In this document: one piece after another, positions 24,688 to 33,304 of the stretch
Layout: each line of letters begins with the position of its first letter
How positions within the stretch are numbered: position 1 is the stretch's first letter
Source of the DNA: Elusimicrobiota bacterium
GTDB taxonomy: Bacteria > Elusimicrobiota > UBA5214 > JBBAAG01
Assembly (NCBI GenBank): GCA_041658405.1
Contig: JBBAAG010000012.1
Coordinates: 1 to 48,971 of the forward strand
Reading direction: 5' to 3'
DNA: 48,971 nucleotides
Made by a program: the position numbers and the translations under genes
Notes under the pieces: generated by a model
The model's input: the letters and a program-made list of their open reading frames with translations, nothing else
Told to the model about the DNA's origin: nothing
Databases searched by the model: none

Positions 24688-25631
24688 CGTTTTGCTGATC
24701 CTTTATCCGGCGGTTTTGCCGGGCGTGATTTTCCGATATTACCCAATGCCGAGCCTATTGCTTTGCCTGTATTCCTGAAACTGTCACTGACATAAGATTG
24801 GAGTGTTACCGGTACTTTCGTACCGTTGGAGGTAACCATGTCTTTAACCCGTAACGCGCCAAATTTTGAGAATGCGAACCCCGTAAGCCCGATAACCGCG
24901 GTACCTAGTGTACTGACTGTTTGCCCGGATAGCAGGTTCGCGGTGAATACCGGTGTCAAAACAAACATGGCAATCATGCAGATCGAGAATACAATAGTGA
25001 GTAACGGGTCGCCGCTTTGCAGTATGGCTACGGTGTTAAACGATAAGTATGCTGTCTGCATAATGCGGAGTATCACAATCCAAAAGGATACCTGGAACGT
25101 GCTTAATAACCATCCACCGAAGAAGCCCGAAGTTGGTTTCCACAGGTAAAATGATATGCATATCGGGCCGGTGATGTATAAAACCAGTAAGAAAATAAAA
25201 CGTATGAAGTTAAAGATTTCTTCAATCGCTATGCTTACTAACAAAACTATGTTCATCACAAATGTTGTTATGTTTATCGAGAGGAACGAGCCCGGGGCGG
25301 AGTCTGTCTTTGCAAGGTTAACCGCGACGGTCATAAACTCAAACCATTTGTCGGTGCTTAATATACACATCGCGGATAGTTCACAGAACGATATTATTTT
25401 TCTGAACAGGTACCGGTAAACAAGTAAGCAAAAAAAGGTTAGTACCGAGTTCCAAAGGACGGATTTTAGGTTTGACTTACCGTCGGAGATAAGGTTTGCT
25501 TGTTCCGTCAGTAATGATACAACAAAAACTAGTGAGAATATCATCACAGATATTCCCCAGGTTATGCCGATAACCGGGGTGCCGGCTTCCGGGACTTTTA
25601 AAACGTCAATAATGTACGCGGGGGTTTGCAT
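24684..25631 (-). CDS. virB6: VirB6/TrbL-like polytopic membrane protein
   Basis: 315 residues with six or so hydrophobic segments between 20 and 255 and a polar Gly/Lys-rich C-terminus (KAIGSALGNIGKSRPAKPPDKG). Length, topology and place between virB5 and virB8 fit VirB6/TrbL, the inner-membrane channel subunit. The family is too divergent for motif proof. Confidence 0.75.
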   Translation of the reverse strand: MQTPAYIIDVLKVPEAGTPVIGITWGISVMIFSLVFVVSLLTEQANLISDGKSNLKSVLWNSVLTFFCLLVYRYLFRKIISFCELSAMCILSTDKWFEFMTVAVNLAKTDSAPGSFLSINITTFVMNIVLLVSIAIEEIFNFIRFIFLLVLYITGPICISFYLWKPTSGFFGGWLLSTFQVSFWIVILRIMQTAYLSFNTVAILQSGDPLLTIVFSICMIAMFVLTPVFTANLLSGQTVSTLGTAVIGLTGFAFSKFGALRVKDMVTSNGTKVPVTLQSYVSDSFRNTGKAIGSALGNIGKSRPAKPPDKGSAKR

Positions 25632-25635
25632 AGAG

Positions 25636-26580
25636 TTATCTCCCCCCTCCTATTTTAATGTTTGAAGGATGTTCAATCCTGGGGGTTTCACCCAGCATGT
25701 TCTGCGCTTGGTTCTCACGGCTGGTGTTTGAGTATAACTGTTTGCGTGTATTGATAAGTGTTTGCGCGGTGCTGTATACCTGCTGTTGCTGCTGGTACAA
25801 AAATTGTTTGTACGAAAGGTCGCGTTTGTCCTGGTCTATCTGCCCTTCAAAAAGTTTTAGGAGTGTGTAGTTAAGGTTCTGCAGGAGTTTGGCGTTCATG
25901 AGCTCCATTTGTACCTTCGCTACTTCAACGTCTTCTTTTTTGCCGGATTTAAGTTTTGTGCCGATACTTTCTATCTCACGGTAGTTATTCGCGATCCCTG
26001 CGCTGGTTGCTGATTTATAGGTTTCATTTGCTTCAATCTTTTCTTCCCTGTTCTTTTGGTCCCACAAATTGTAGTTCGCATAGGCTTCAAGTTTGGTGGA
26101 TGCTGATTTAATCTTCTTTGATAATTCTGTACTGTTCATCTGTGCGGCTACGGCTGAGCTTACGTTTTGGCTGAAGCTAAGGGTTTTGTCCCTATACGCT
26201 TTCCACCCGTCGGTTTGGTTAGCGTACCAGCTATTGCCCGAGAATACGCGTGAGTCAATGTCTTTGTTGTACTTAGCTACGGGGTCGGTAAGCGTATTCG
26301 CGAACTCTGTGCTCCACTGGTTAAAGTAACCATAAGGGTTTTCGTTGAAACTGCGCATTTCGTCATAAAACTTAACACTATCGTCGTAGTTGCGTTTAAG
26401 CGTTGCGGCGGACTCTATGGTTTGCGCTATCATTGTTTTACGGAAAAGTTCTTCATTAACCTCGTTTACCTGTTTTGCCGCCCAGGAGACTGCGTCTAAG
26501 ATAACGTCAAGGACGATACAGTACCCGCTTTGTGCGGATAATAAAACTATTAATGTTGTTAATACTGCAATTATTTTCAT
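25636..26580 (-). CDS. virB5: VirB5/TrbJ-like periplasmic protein
   Basis: 314 residues. Signal peptide (IIAVLTTLIVLLSAQSGYC), then long amphipathic helices rich in Gln, Asn and Lys, including QFLYQQQQQVYSTAQTLINT. VirB5/TrbJ proteins are helical bundles at the pilus tip and sit behind virB4 in this way. ATG overlaps the virB4 stop by four bases. Identification rests on position, signal and helix pattern. Confidence 0.7.
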   Translation of the reverse strand: MKIIAVLTTLIVLLSAQSGYCIVLDVILDAVSWAAKQVNEVNEELFRKTMIAQTIESAATLKRNYDDSVKFYDEMRSFNENPYGYFNQWSTEFANTLTDPVAKYNKDIDSRVFSGNSWYANQTDGWKAYRDKTLSFSQNVSSAVAAQMNSTELSKKIKSASTKLEAYANYNLWDQKNREEKIEANETYKSATSAGIANNYREIESIGTKLKSGKKEDVEVAKVQMELMNAKLLQNLNYTLLKLFEGQIDQDKRDLSYKQFLYQQQQQVYSTAQTLINTRKQLYSNTSRENQAQNMLGETPRIEHPSNIKIGGGR

Positions 26581-29075
26581 ATTATGCCAGCCTTATAATT
26601 TTGTTCTGCCAGGATTTTAAGGATTTCAAGGGCCGGTAAGCCCGGGTTATGCGAACGCACTTCCTGTTCTTTCTGATAATCTTCAGGGTCGGTGGTGCAG
26701 ATCCAGTAGTCGGAGTTCGGGACTAAGATATTCAATACCCGTGTTTTATCCATGGATTTAACCATAATCTCGGAGTATTTACCCCGGACTGATGATAGTG
26801 ATTTCACAAGGTTTACCTCCTGGGTGTTTAACCCGAACTTTATCAAAAGTTCGTGGCCTTTCTGTAACTTCAATATATATTTTGTGTACGAGTTCGCAAG
26901 TACTGCTGAGGCTGACTTACTGGAAAGAAAGTCGTCCGGGCTTTGGGAGACTGACAGGATTGATGCGTTAAACTTCCTGGCTGTGCGGTAAAGGTTTTCT
27001 ATGAGTTGCGCAGAGGTCGGGTCGTTGAATAATTGCCAGCATTCGTCAAACACTATCATCTTGCGTAAGGATTTATCATAGAGTTTCTGCCAGATAGTGT
27101 TCTGTATCAAAAACAGGACGACGGATTGTAACTCCTTTTGTTCCTGAAGTTTCTGAAGGTCAAACACTACCATCCGGGATTTTGGTTCAAGCGTTGCCCT
27201 GCGGTTGAGCATCTTGCCTTTAACCCCGGAGGACCATTCTTCGAGGTTGCTGACAAAGTGTTTGGCAATAGCCGCCGCGCCGTCATCCGCTGAAACCCGT
27301 ACGGGCGTATAGTTGTCAAGCTGGAAAAGCAGGTCCGAGAGTATAGGGATGTTGTCCACACAGCATTTGTAGGTGTTGACTATAGAGCGTTCCAAGACAA
27401 AGGATTCCTGACCGGTAAGCGTGTCTTTCTTTAATAATTTTTGGATCAATAGTTTGAGGTACGCTATAACATCAGCGTCAATTTCAAATTGTTCAAAGTC
27501 GTAGTTGGTAACCGCGACGTTCTTCGGGGGGAACGGGTTAAACGAGTACTTATCAGAGAGTTCGATCTCAAGGTATTCGCCGCCCAGCAGGGTGCAGAGT
27601 TTACGGTAACTTCCTCCGATATCGGTTATCACAATATGGTTATTTTCGGATTCCACATAAAAGTTGTTCAATAAAAAGTTTGTGGTGAAGGACTTTCCCG
27701 AGCCCGTAGTGCCAAGTACAAGGCCGTGTTTCGCCGGTAAGCCCGGATCGAATACGTCGAACGGTAGTAATTCGTACTCACGGGTCAAAAATAGCATCTT
27801 CGGGTTATCACAGCCCCTCCATTGCTGGGAGACCGGTAGGAACTGCGCAACGGCGTCCGTATGGAATACGTGTTTTGTTGAATTATAATGCCGGTGGTTG
27901 GGGAGTGCGGATAAAAACAAAAAGAGGTGGCACATATCGTCAATCACGCCTTCCGCTTCACCGATTGTCCTGAACTCGGCTATACACGCGTTTGTGCGGG
28001 TGGTGAGGTTAATGATATCCCTGTCCCGCAAAGTAATGCTGAATGAGAGGTTGAACAGTTTTTGGCCGCTGGACTTAATGTATTCCACCAGTTGTTCGGA
28101 CTGCATGGATTTAAGTTCTGCCTCGTAGTTTCTCTTAAACGGGTTAAACGTAGATATTGCGGCGGCTAATGTGCGGTTGAATAACAGGTTCTTAATGGTA
28201 TTGTCCTGGTTGACGGTGTCAACTGCAACACAGAAGTCGTACTCGCCGTTTAGTTTTGACATAAACTGCAGTATATCGGTGTACTCCACGTCTTTCGGGC
28301 GGATGTACATGTTTACCCCGCGGTAGTAGTACCCGTCAAGCTGGCACTGGCTAAACTCGTTCTCACAGGCGTTATAGCAGATCTGCGAACGGATAGTGTG
28401 GTCATCAGTGTCCCCGCAGGGGTTGTATTCCAGAATACCGGACCTCGAGGGGTTGAGGTGGTTGTAGAGCAGGTTAAGGATTTCGTGTTTGTCCAGTTGT
28501 TTAAGCTTAATCCCTGCGGAGTTTAGCGATGAGGATAAGATATTCCCTAGTTCCGCAAGGATAGCGCTGTGCTTGCTGTTGAGAGACCTCGCGGTTTTTG
28601 TGTAGTCATTATAAAAAAAGTTTTGCATCGTCAACGACATTTTTGCAAGGTCAGTAGTTTCCGGGTAGGCGGTAAGGTATAGCAGGTAGCGCCTCGAGTA
28701 CGGGTTTAACTCCTTAAAATGTTTGACTTTCCCGCTGACGACGTACTGCGAGAATGCGGATTTCGTATCCACAGAAGCGGTGTAGGAGTTTAGCATTGAA
28801 TTATCGCCCTGCCTCTGCTGGATTACGAACTGTAACGTAACATTTTCAGGGAGGGAGTGCAAAACATTGCGTAACTGCTGAAAAAAGTAGCTTGTCTCCT
28901 CCCCGCTTTTCAACAGAAGGTCAACCCCGGTGTATTCGTATACCAAAGACATCTGTAAGTTCACACCGATAACCGTATTATTTTCTATCGCCCAGAGGTT
29001 GAGGTATGAGGGTAATGGTTTACTGAAGTTTTGCCAGTATAACTGTTTAATCGAGGTTGGGGTGAGGTTAATCAT
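26577..29075 (-). CDS. virB4: VirB4/TraC-type conjugation ATPase
   Basis: 832 residues. Walker A GTTGSGKS at 455-462, ITDIGGSYRKL soon after, Walker B KMIVFDECW near 690, then a SQSPDDFLSS segment as in VirB4/TrbE. It is the universal ATPase of type IV secretion, bound to the inner membrane and powering assembly and transfer. Start overlaps the virB3 stop by four bases. No VirB11 ATPase is found in the window, so VirB4 and VirD4 are the only T4SS motors. Confidence 0.95.
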   Translation of the reverse strand: MINLTPTSIKQLYWQNFSKPLPSYLNLWAIENNTVIGVNLQMSLVYEYTGVDLLLKSGEETSYFFQQLRNVLHSLPENVTLQFVIQQRQGDNSMLNSYTASVDTKSAFSQYVVSGKVKHFKELNPYSRRYLLYLTAYPETTDLAKMSLTMQNFFYNDYTKTARSLNSKHSAILAELGNILSSSLNSAGIKLKQLDKHEILNLLYNHLNPSRSGILEYNPCGDTDDHTIRSQICYNACENEFSQCQLDGYYYRGVNMYIRPKDVEYTDILQFMSKLNGEYDFCVAVDTVNQDNTIKNLLFNRTLAAAISTFNPFKRNYEAELKSMQSEQLVEYIKSSGQKLFNLSFSITLRDRDIINLTTRTNACIAEFRTIGEAEGVIDDMCHLFLFLSALPNHRHYNSTKHVFHTDAVAQFLPVSQQWRGCDNPKMLFLTREYELLPFDVFDPGLPAKHGLVLGTTGSGKSFTTNFLLNNFYVESENNHIVITDIGGSYRKLCTLLGGEYLEIELSDKYSFNPFPPKNVAVTNYDFEQFEIDADVIAYLKLLIQKLLKKDTLTGQESFVLERSIVNTYKCCVDNIPILSDLLFQLDNYTPVRVSADDGAAAIAKHFVSNLEEWSSGVKGKMLNRRATLEPKSRMVVFDLQKLQEQKELQSVVLFLIQNTIWQKLYDKSLRKMIVFDECWQLFNDPTSAQLIENLYRTARKFNASILSVSQSPDDFLSSKSASAVLANSYTKYILKLQKGHELLIKFGLNTQEVNLVKSLSSVRGKYSEIMVKSMDKTRVLNILVPNSDYWICTTDPEDYQKEQEVRSHNPGLPALEILKILAEQNYKAGII

Positions 29076-29338
29076 TTTAGTCCTTCCTGTGTGCCCGGTA
29101 ATGAGAGTACTGCGGGGATTGAGAAGTAAAGGTACAGCTGACGTGCCATATTATCGTTACGGTTACGAACACGTTTTGCGGTTAGTAACGCGCCAATCAA
29201 GAATACAGTATCAGCGATAAACGATACGATGATACCGTGGACTATCATGAACAACACAATAATAACAGCGGCGTCCATCAGCTGTACGCCAAAAAACAGT
29301 AGTTTATTATCAATTGCCCTGTAACACTCTATACGCAT
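29072..29338 (-). CDS. virB3: VirB3-like membrane protein
   Basis: 88 residues from ATG 29338 (MRIECYRAIDNKLLFFGVQL); the frame is open to 29524 but that part overlaps virB2 out of frame. Two hydrophobic segments (about 21-38 and 40-52) follow a short N-terminus, then RVRNRNDNMARQLYLYF. Size, topology and place between virB2 and virB4 match VirB3/TraL. Confidence 0.75.
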   Translation of the reverse strand: MRIECYRAIDNKLLFFGVQLMDAAVIIVLFMIVHGIIVSFIADTVFLIGALLTAKRVRNRNDNMARQLYLYFSIPAVLSLPGTQEGLK

Positions 29339-29346
29339 AAAGGTTC

Positions 29347-29655
29347 TTAATTCCCGAAGCTCTGGATTAATTTCAGTATCTGCGGGGCAATGAATATGAT
29401 TATACCCCCAACAATAACCCAGATGCCTTTCTTCAATGCCTGCTCGTCGTGCATCGCTAAGCGTATCCCCGTGATAATCAACCCTATGATCGTAAGCCCT
29501 GCGCCTAATACCGTGGATAGCCATGTGATAATCTTGGTAAACGAAGCTCCGACTCCTGAAGTGTCAGAAAAAGTTACTGTGGATGCACAGAAACTTGCTG
29601 ACGCTAATAACAAAACAATGAGCACGGATAAAAACAATTCTTTTCTTTTCATCAT
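29347..29655 (-). CDS. virB2: VirB2-like pilin
   Basis: 102 residues with a strong GGAGGA ribosome site. A cleavable signal (LFLSVLIVLLLASASFCA) is followed by two hydrophobic helices (ITWLSTVLGAGLTIIGLIITG and GIWVIVGGIIIFIAPQILKL) around a short polar loop, the classic VirB2/TrbC pilin layout. Confidence 0.88.
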   Translation of the reverse strand: MMKRKELFLSVLIVLLLASASFCASTVTFSDTSGVGASFTKIITWLSTVLGAGLTIIGLIITGIRLAMHDEQALKKGIWVIVGGIIIFIAPQILKLIQSFGN

Positions 29656-29688
29656 CTTAACGGTCCTCCTCTTTCTTTCTTTTTGTAT

Positions 29689-31509
29689 TTATGGTAATTT
29701 GCGTTGTATATACTTATTCTTTGCCAGTACGGATTCCAGTTCTTCACACGGGTATGCGGAGTTTAGGTTCACAAGGTCATAGTATGTTTTTACTGATTTT
29801 TGTATATCGTCAGTGGTGTAGGATATCGCGGCAATATAGTAAAGTTTTTTCTGGTACAAATCATCGTACAGGCCCGGGCGGGGTATATTACGGTAAACTG
29901 ACATCATCTGCGCCTTAACCGCGTCATCCGCGGAGATACGGTATGCTTCTTTGAGGTACAGGTATGCTTCAGGGTACTTAGCGTCCTTAACGTAGTTCAG
30001 TGCGGTACGTACCATTTCGTTGGTATAATTCTTTTTCTCGCCCTCAATCAGGCGTTTCTTCGTACCCGTGTTTTCCTGGTAGGGTTCAAGTGCTTCAAGT
30101 TTTTTGTATTCAAGTTCCGCAGCGGTATAGTTTTTTGTGTGAACATAATCAATGATCCTGCGGTTAAGCTTATCCGCGAAGTGCGTGGTTAGCATATCCA
30201 TTATCTTAAGCTGTTCGATTGAAATATCTGTTTTGCGTATCTCAAGCAGGTTAAGGGTTACCATATCACCGGGCGAGATATCAACCGCGCAGAGCACGCG
30301 TTCAAATGCGTCACTAAAAAGTTTTGTGGCCATAAGGTTTGAGTATTCCGCATGAAGTTCCTGTAACCTCCTTGAGTTCTTTGATGTTTTGCAGAGTTCA
30401 AGCATGCTCTTTGCGTCTTGTTTATCCGGGGAGATAGGTATTATTTTCTCGAGGTACTGTATTGCAGCGTCGTAGTCTCCGGCCTTAACAAAATCGGATG
30501 CTTGACGGTAGTACCGGCCGTAGAGGCGTTCGGCTTTTTGTTTTACGTCCAGAAAGTCGCGGAGTTCGTCCGAGGGTTCCTCCAGTTTCTCGGGGGTACC
30601 CCAGCGGTAGGACATGTCAAGCGCGTGGAGGTAAGTGTCTTCCACGGGGATAAATGAGTAGTTAAGGGTTATATCGCTGAACATAAAACCTAACCCCAGG
30701 CTGTACTTACCGGAATACTGGGCGTTATATCCTATCCGCGCGAAGAGCATGTCCTTGCGGTACTCAAGCCCGCAGGAGTATTGTGTGCCGGTAAGGCAGT
30801 CAACAAAAAGTTTTAGTTCGTCATAAGAAAGGAGTTCTTTCTTTAAGTTGTACCTCGGGAACAAGGATAGCGATGCGTTGGCACTTAACCTGTACGTACA
30901 GACGTCAAAACCGGTATCGCCTGATATACCAAGGCTGGAGGGCGGGAGGATATTCAGTGCGCTTATCCCGGTGTTTACCGCCAGCATATTACGTAACGCG
31001 TTACCCGTAAAGAACAGGGGTTTGTATATCCCGATATCCATGCCGTAGCAAAGGTTTGACTGGATACCGTTGTAGTCGTAGTATGACGTTTTGATTGATG
31101 TGCCGATACCGAATCCGTGTATAATGCCTGCCAGTGTGAATAAGCACCCGGCTTGGCTGAAGTACGCGGAGGTTGGCATGCTGGTTAATGCCGAGCGTTC
31201 TTCAATGTTGTCACGGTAAAGCTGGCATGCGGATATTGAGTACTTAATATTCCCGAGGCTGTTAGCGTAGCCAAGGTAGTTAAACCTTGCGTTGTCAAAC
31301 AGGAGGTAGTATGAGCCTATAACCTCCGGACGCAGGAGTGAGGATATCCCCGCGGGGTTAAGGGGTGTACTGGAAAGGTCGCCCGGGTAATAGCAGCCCC
31401 CGATACTTTTGCCTGTAACGCTTGTGTTGTCGAAAATACTGCAGTACGCATGGGCTGACAGTAAAACTATGATTGCTACCGTGAGAACTCTGGGTTTAAG
31501 GTTTAGCAT
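29689..31509 (-). CDS. Outer-membrane barrel plus TPR protein in the secretion operon
   Basis: 606 residues. Signal peptide 1-23. Residues 30-315 look like a PorV/UPF0164-type outer-membrane barrel (TPLNPAGISSL, SYYLLFDNARFNYLGYANSL, many aromatic strands, a GLGFMFSDITLNYSF segment). From about 340 on are TPR helices (KAGDYDAAIQYLEKIIP, TKNYTAAELEYKKLEALEP, DAKYPEAYLYLKEAYRIS). The ATG overlaps the rep2 stop by one base (TAATG) and virB2 follows. Barrel-TPR fusions are not part of the standard VirB set. A role as an outer-membrane or pilus-assembly factor for this T4SS is inference. Confidence 0.7.
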   Translation of the reverse strand: MLNLKPRVLTVAIIVLLSAHAYCSIFDNTSVTGKSIGGCYYPGDLSSTPLNPAGISSLLRPEVIGSYYLLFDNARFNYLGYANSLGNIKYSISACQLYRDNIEERSALTSMPTSAYFSQAGCLFTLAGIIHGFGIGTSIKTSYYDYNGIQSNLCYGMDIGIYKPLFFTGNALRNMLAVNTGISALNILPPSSLGISGDTGFDVCTYRLSANASLSLFPRYNLKKELLSYDELKLFVDCLTGTQYSCGLEYRKDMLFARIGYNAQYSGKYSLGLGFMFSDITLNYSFIPVEDTYLHALDMSYRWGTPEKLEEPSDELRDFLDVKQKAERLYGRYYRQASDFVKAGDYDAAIQYLEKIIPISPDKQDAKSMLELCKTSKNSRRLQELHAEYSNLMATKLFSDAFERVLCAVDISPGDMVTLNLLEIRKTDISIEQLKIMDMLTTHFADKLNRRIIDYVHTKNYTAAELEYKKLEALEPYQENTGTKKRLIEGEKKNYTNEMVRTALNYVKDAKYPEAYLYLKEAYRISADDAVKAQMMSVYRNIPRPGLYDDLYQKKLYYIAAISYTTDDIQKSVKTYYDLVNLNSAYPCEELESVLAKNKYIQRKLP

Positions 31510-33011
31510 TAGTTTAGCATGCCTTTTATGATATTAACGATTTCGTTATTTATACCGATAATGCTTTTCGCGTATAACGGGTTGCGTTGTTTTGCGTTTA
31601 CCACTGCCTTTTGCCTTATACTTTTTTGTTCATCCTCGGGTAAACGATAGAATATTTCTAGTAGTTTGCTATAGTGTTTATCTTCTTCAAGTTTTATTTG
31701 GTCTTCTTTCCCGGTTTTTTCTTTGTTATTCACTTCACATGAATGTTTTGTATTTTCTTCCCGGATATATGCTAAAGCGTCGTTCTCGTAGGAAAGTACT
31801 GCACCAAAGAATTTTATGTTAAACCCTGTCCTTGCGGCTTCCAGTTTTGAGTAATATATTATGCGTTTAACTTTGTCTATATCGCCGGTACGTTTGAGGA
31901 GTTCCAGTGCCTGATCACGTTCTTTATCCGTTGGTGTATCGCGTTTGAGTTCGTAGAGGGCAAAAAAGTATGTTAGTACTTCATCAACGCCGCGCGTATT
32001 GGTGCCGGAAATGCCGAAGTCGAACTGTTCCTGGTTTTTTGACTGGTCAAGTTCGTAATTTGCGCGTGTGCCCGGGTAGAGGATGAGTTCCCAGTCATCG
32101 GGGTTGCTGCTGTTATTGTCGTTCCAATCATAGCATTGTATGTACCCGTCGTGTTTCAATGCGTCAAGGTGTTTTTGTATTTTGCGTTTAGCGTCCGATA
32201 TATACCGCCGGGTTTCAATCGGTATGCGCTGGCAAAAGTCGGTATATGGAAAGCATACATATCCGTTTTCGTTCATTACCGTTGCGAATGCGAGGTTGAG
32301 GATAAGGTATATACGTTTCAAGACTACGTCGGGGAGGTTCATAAGGTAGTTGTAGTCAATTTTTTTTAGGTAGTAGCTGTTAAGGCTGTTTAAGTATATT
32401 TCACCAAGGACGATATATACGTGGTCAGAAATGCCGGTCTTGCGTTCTTCCGGGGTGAGTTCGGATTTCGGGATAGAACCCGGGAGAGGCTCTTTACGCA
32501 AAATTATTGCGTCGTATTTATGGAAGACAGCGTCACCTCCGCTGAGGTACTTTTTCCTTTTATCTTTCTCCCATACTTGTTTATAGGTAAACTGTGATTC
32601 ATAAGAAGTAGTGGCTAGTTCCAGAAGGTCGCGTTTTATTAAACGGATATTATCACCGTTGGGGTTTATATTCTTAGTTTTCGCAATTTCGTAAAGAGAG
32701 GTTTGCAGGTAACGCACAACAGGCCAGCCACGGTCGTTTATGAGTTTGGTTATCGCTAAGTCTGTCTCTATAGCACCGGGGCCCGGGAGGCCGTACTCTC
32801 CGGTACCCATTGCTTTCCAAATAATTTTTTTCTCTATCCCGTTATCCCTGATACTGCGTTTATACGTAACAGTTAAGTTTTTGCTTCTTCCATAAACATT
32901 ACCCAGCGGGTACTGCATAAAGTTTACCTCTGTCTTTATGGGTAATGCCACTTCCCTATTAATTACTTGTTTTACGAGTTCTCTGGATTTGTCTTTTGGG
33001 TCATAAGCCAT
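31509..33011 (-). CDS. Plasmid replication initiator (RepA/RPA-like), Rep2
   Basis: 500 residues, a full-length paralogue of Rep1 with shared blocks such as NFMQYPLGNVYGRSK, GAIETDLAITKLINDRGWPV and YTDFCQRIPIE. Iteron array 2 lies directly upstream. It begins the long operon continuing through the secretion genes to virD4, so copy control and transfer may be coupled. Both copies look intact, with no stops or frameshifts. Confidence 0.85.
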   Translation of the reverse strand: MAYDPKDKSRELVKQVINREVALPIKTEVNFMQYPLGNVYGRSKNLTVTYKRSIRDNGIEKKIIWKAMGTGEYGLPGPGAIETDLAITKLINDRGWPVVRYLQTSLYEIAKTKNINPNGDNIRLIKRDLLELATTSYESQFTYKQVWEKDKRKKYLSGGDAVFHKYDAIILRKEPLPGSIPKSELTPEERKTGISDHVYIVLGEIYLNSLNSYYLKKIDYNYLMNLPDVVLKRIYLILNLAFATVMNENGYVCFPYTDFCQRIPIETRRYISDAKRKIQKHLDALKHDGYIQCYDWNDNNSSNPDDWELILYPGTRANYELDQSKNQEQFDFGISGTNTRGVDEVLTYFFALYELKRDTPTDKERDQALELLKRTGDIDKVKRIIYYSKLEAARTGFNIKFFGAVLSYENDALAYIREENTKHSCEVNNKEKTGKEDQIKLEEDKHYSKLLEIFYRLPEDEQKSIRQKAVVNAKQRNPLYAKSIIGINNEIVNIIKGMLN

Positions 33012-33060
33012 AAGTTAAGCCTCGCATTTCCGATATAACAAAAAATACACACAAAACCTG

Positions 33061-33118
33061 TAGTGTGTTGAAGTATAAGAAGTAAAGAAGAACGGCAACT
33101 TGTTTGCCAAACACACTA
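33061..33118 (-). promoter_or_regulatory. rep2 leader: inverted repeat and promoter-like boxes
   Basis: TAGTGTGTT (33061-33069) pairs perfectly with AACACACTA (33110-33118). Between them lie GGCAA/TTGCC arms and, on the minus strand, TTTACTTCTTATACTTC with a TATACT box. The same elements precede rep1, which points to a conserved promoter or RNA control structure. Confidence 0.55.
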
Positions 33119-33164
33119 AACTATTGATAAATAAACAAAATATTAAATATGTGTTCATAATAAA

Positions 33165-33292
33165 TTTGCTCCAAACTTAAGTATTTCTTGCTCCAGACTT
33201 AAGTATTACTTGCGCCAAACTTAAGTACTATTGGCGCCAAACTTAAGTATTATTTCCACCAATTACCAGTATATTTATCCCGAATTTAAGTA
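33165..33292. repeat. Iteron array 2 (second replication origin)
   Basis: Units of YTTGCKCCAAACTTAAGTA start near 33165, 33187, 33210 and 33231, followed by a degenerate unit at 33253 and TTTATCCCGAATTTAAGTA at 33274. The step is about 22 bp. The core differs from array 1 (AACTTAAGTA against AACTTAACCA), so each initiator probably reads its own array. Confidence 0.9.
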
Positions 33293-33304
33293 CTACCCCG
33301 TAGA

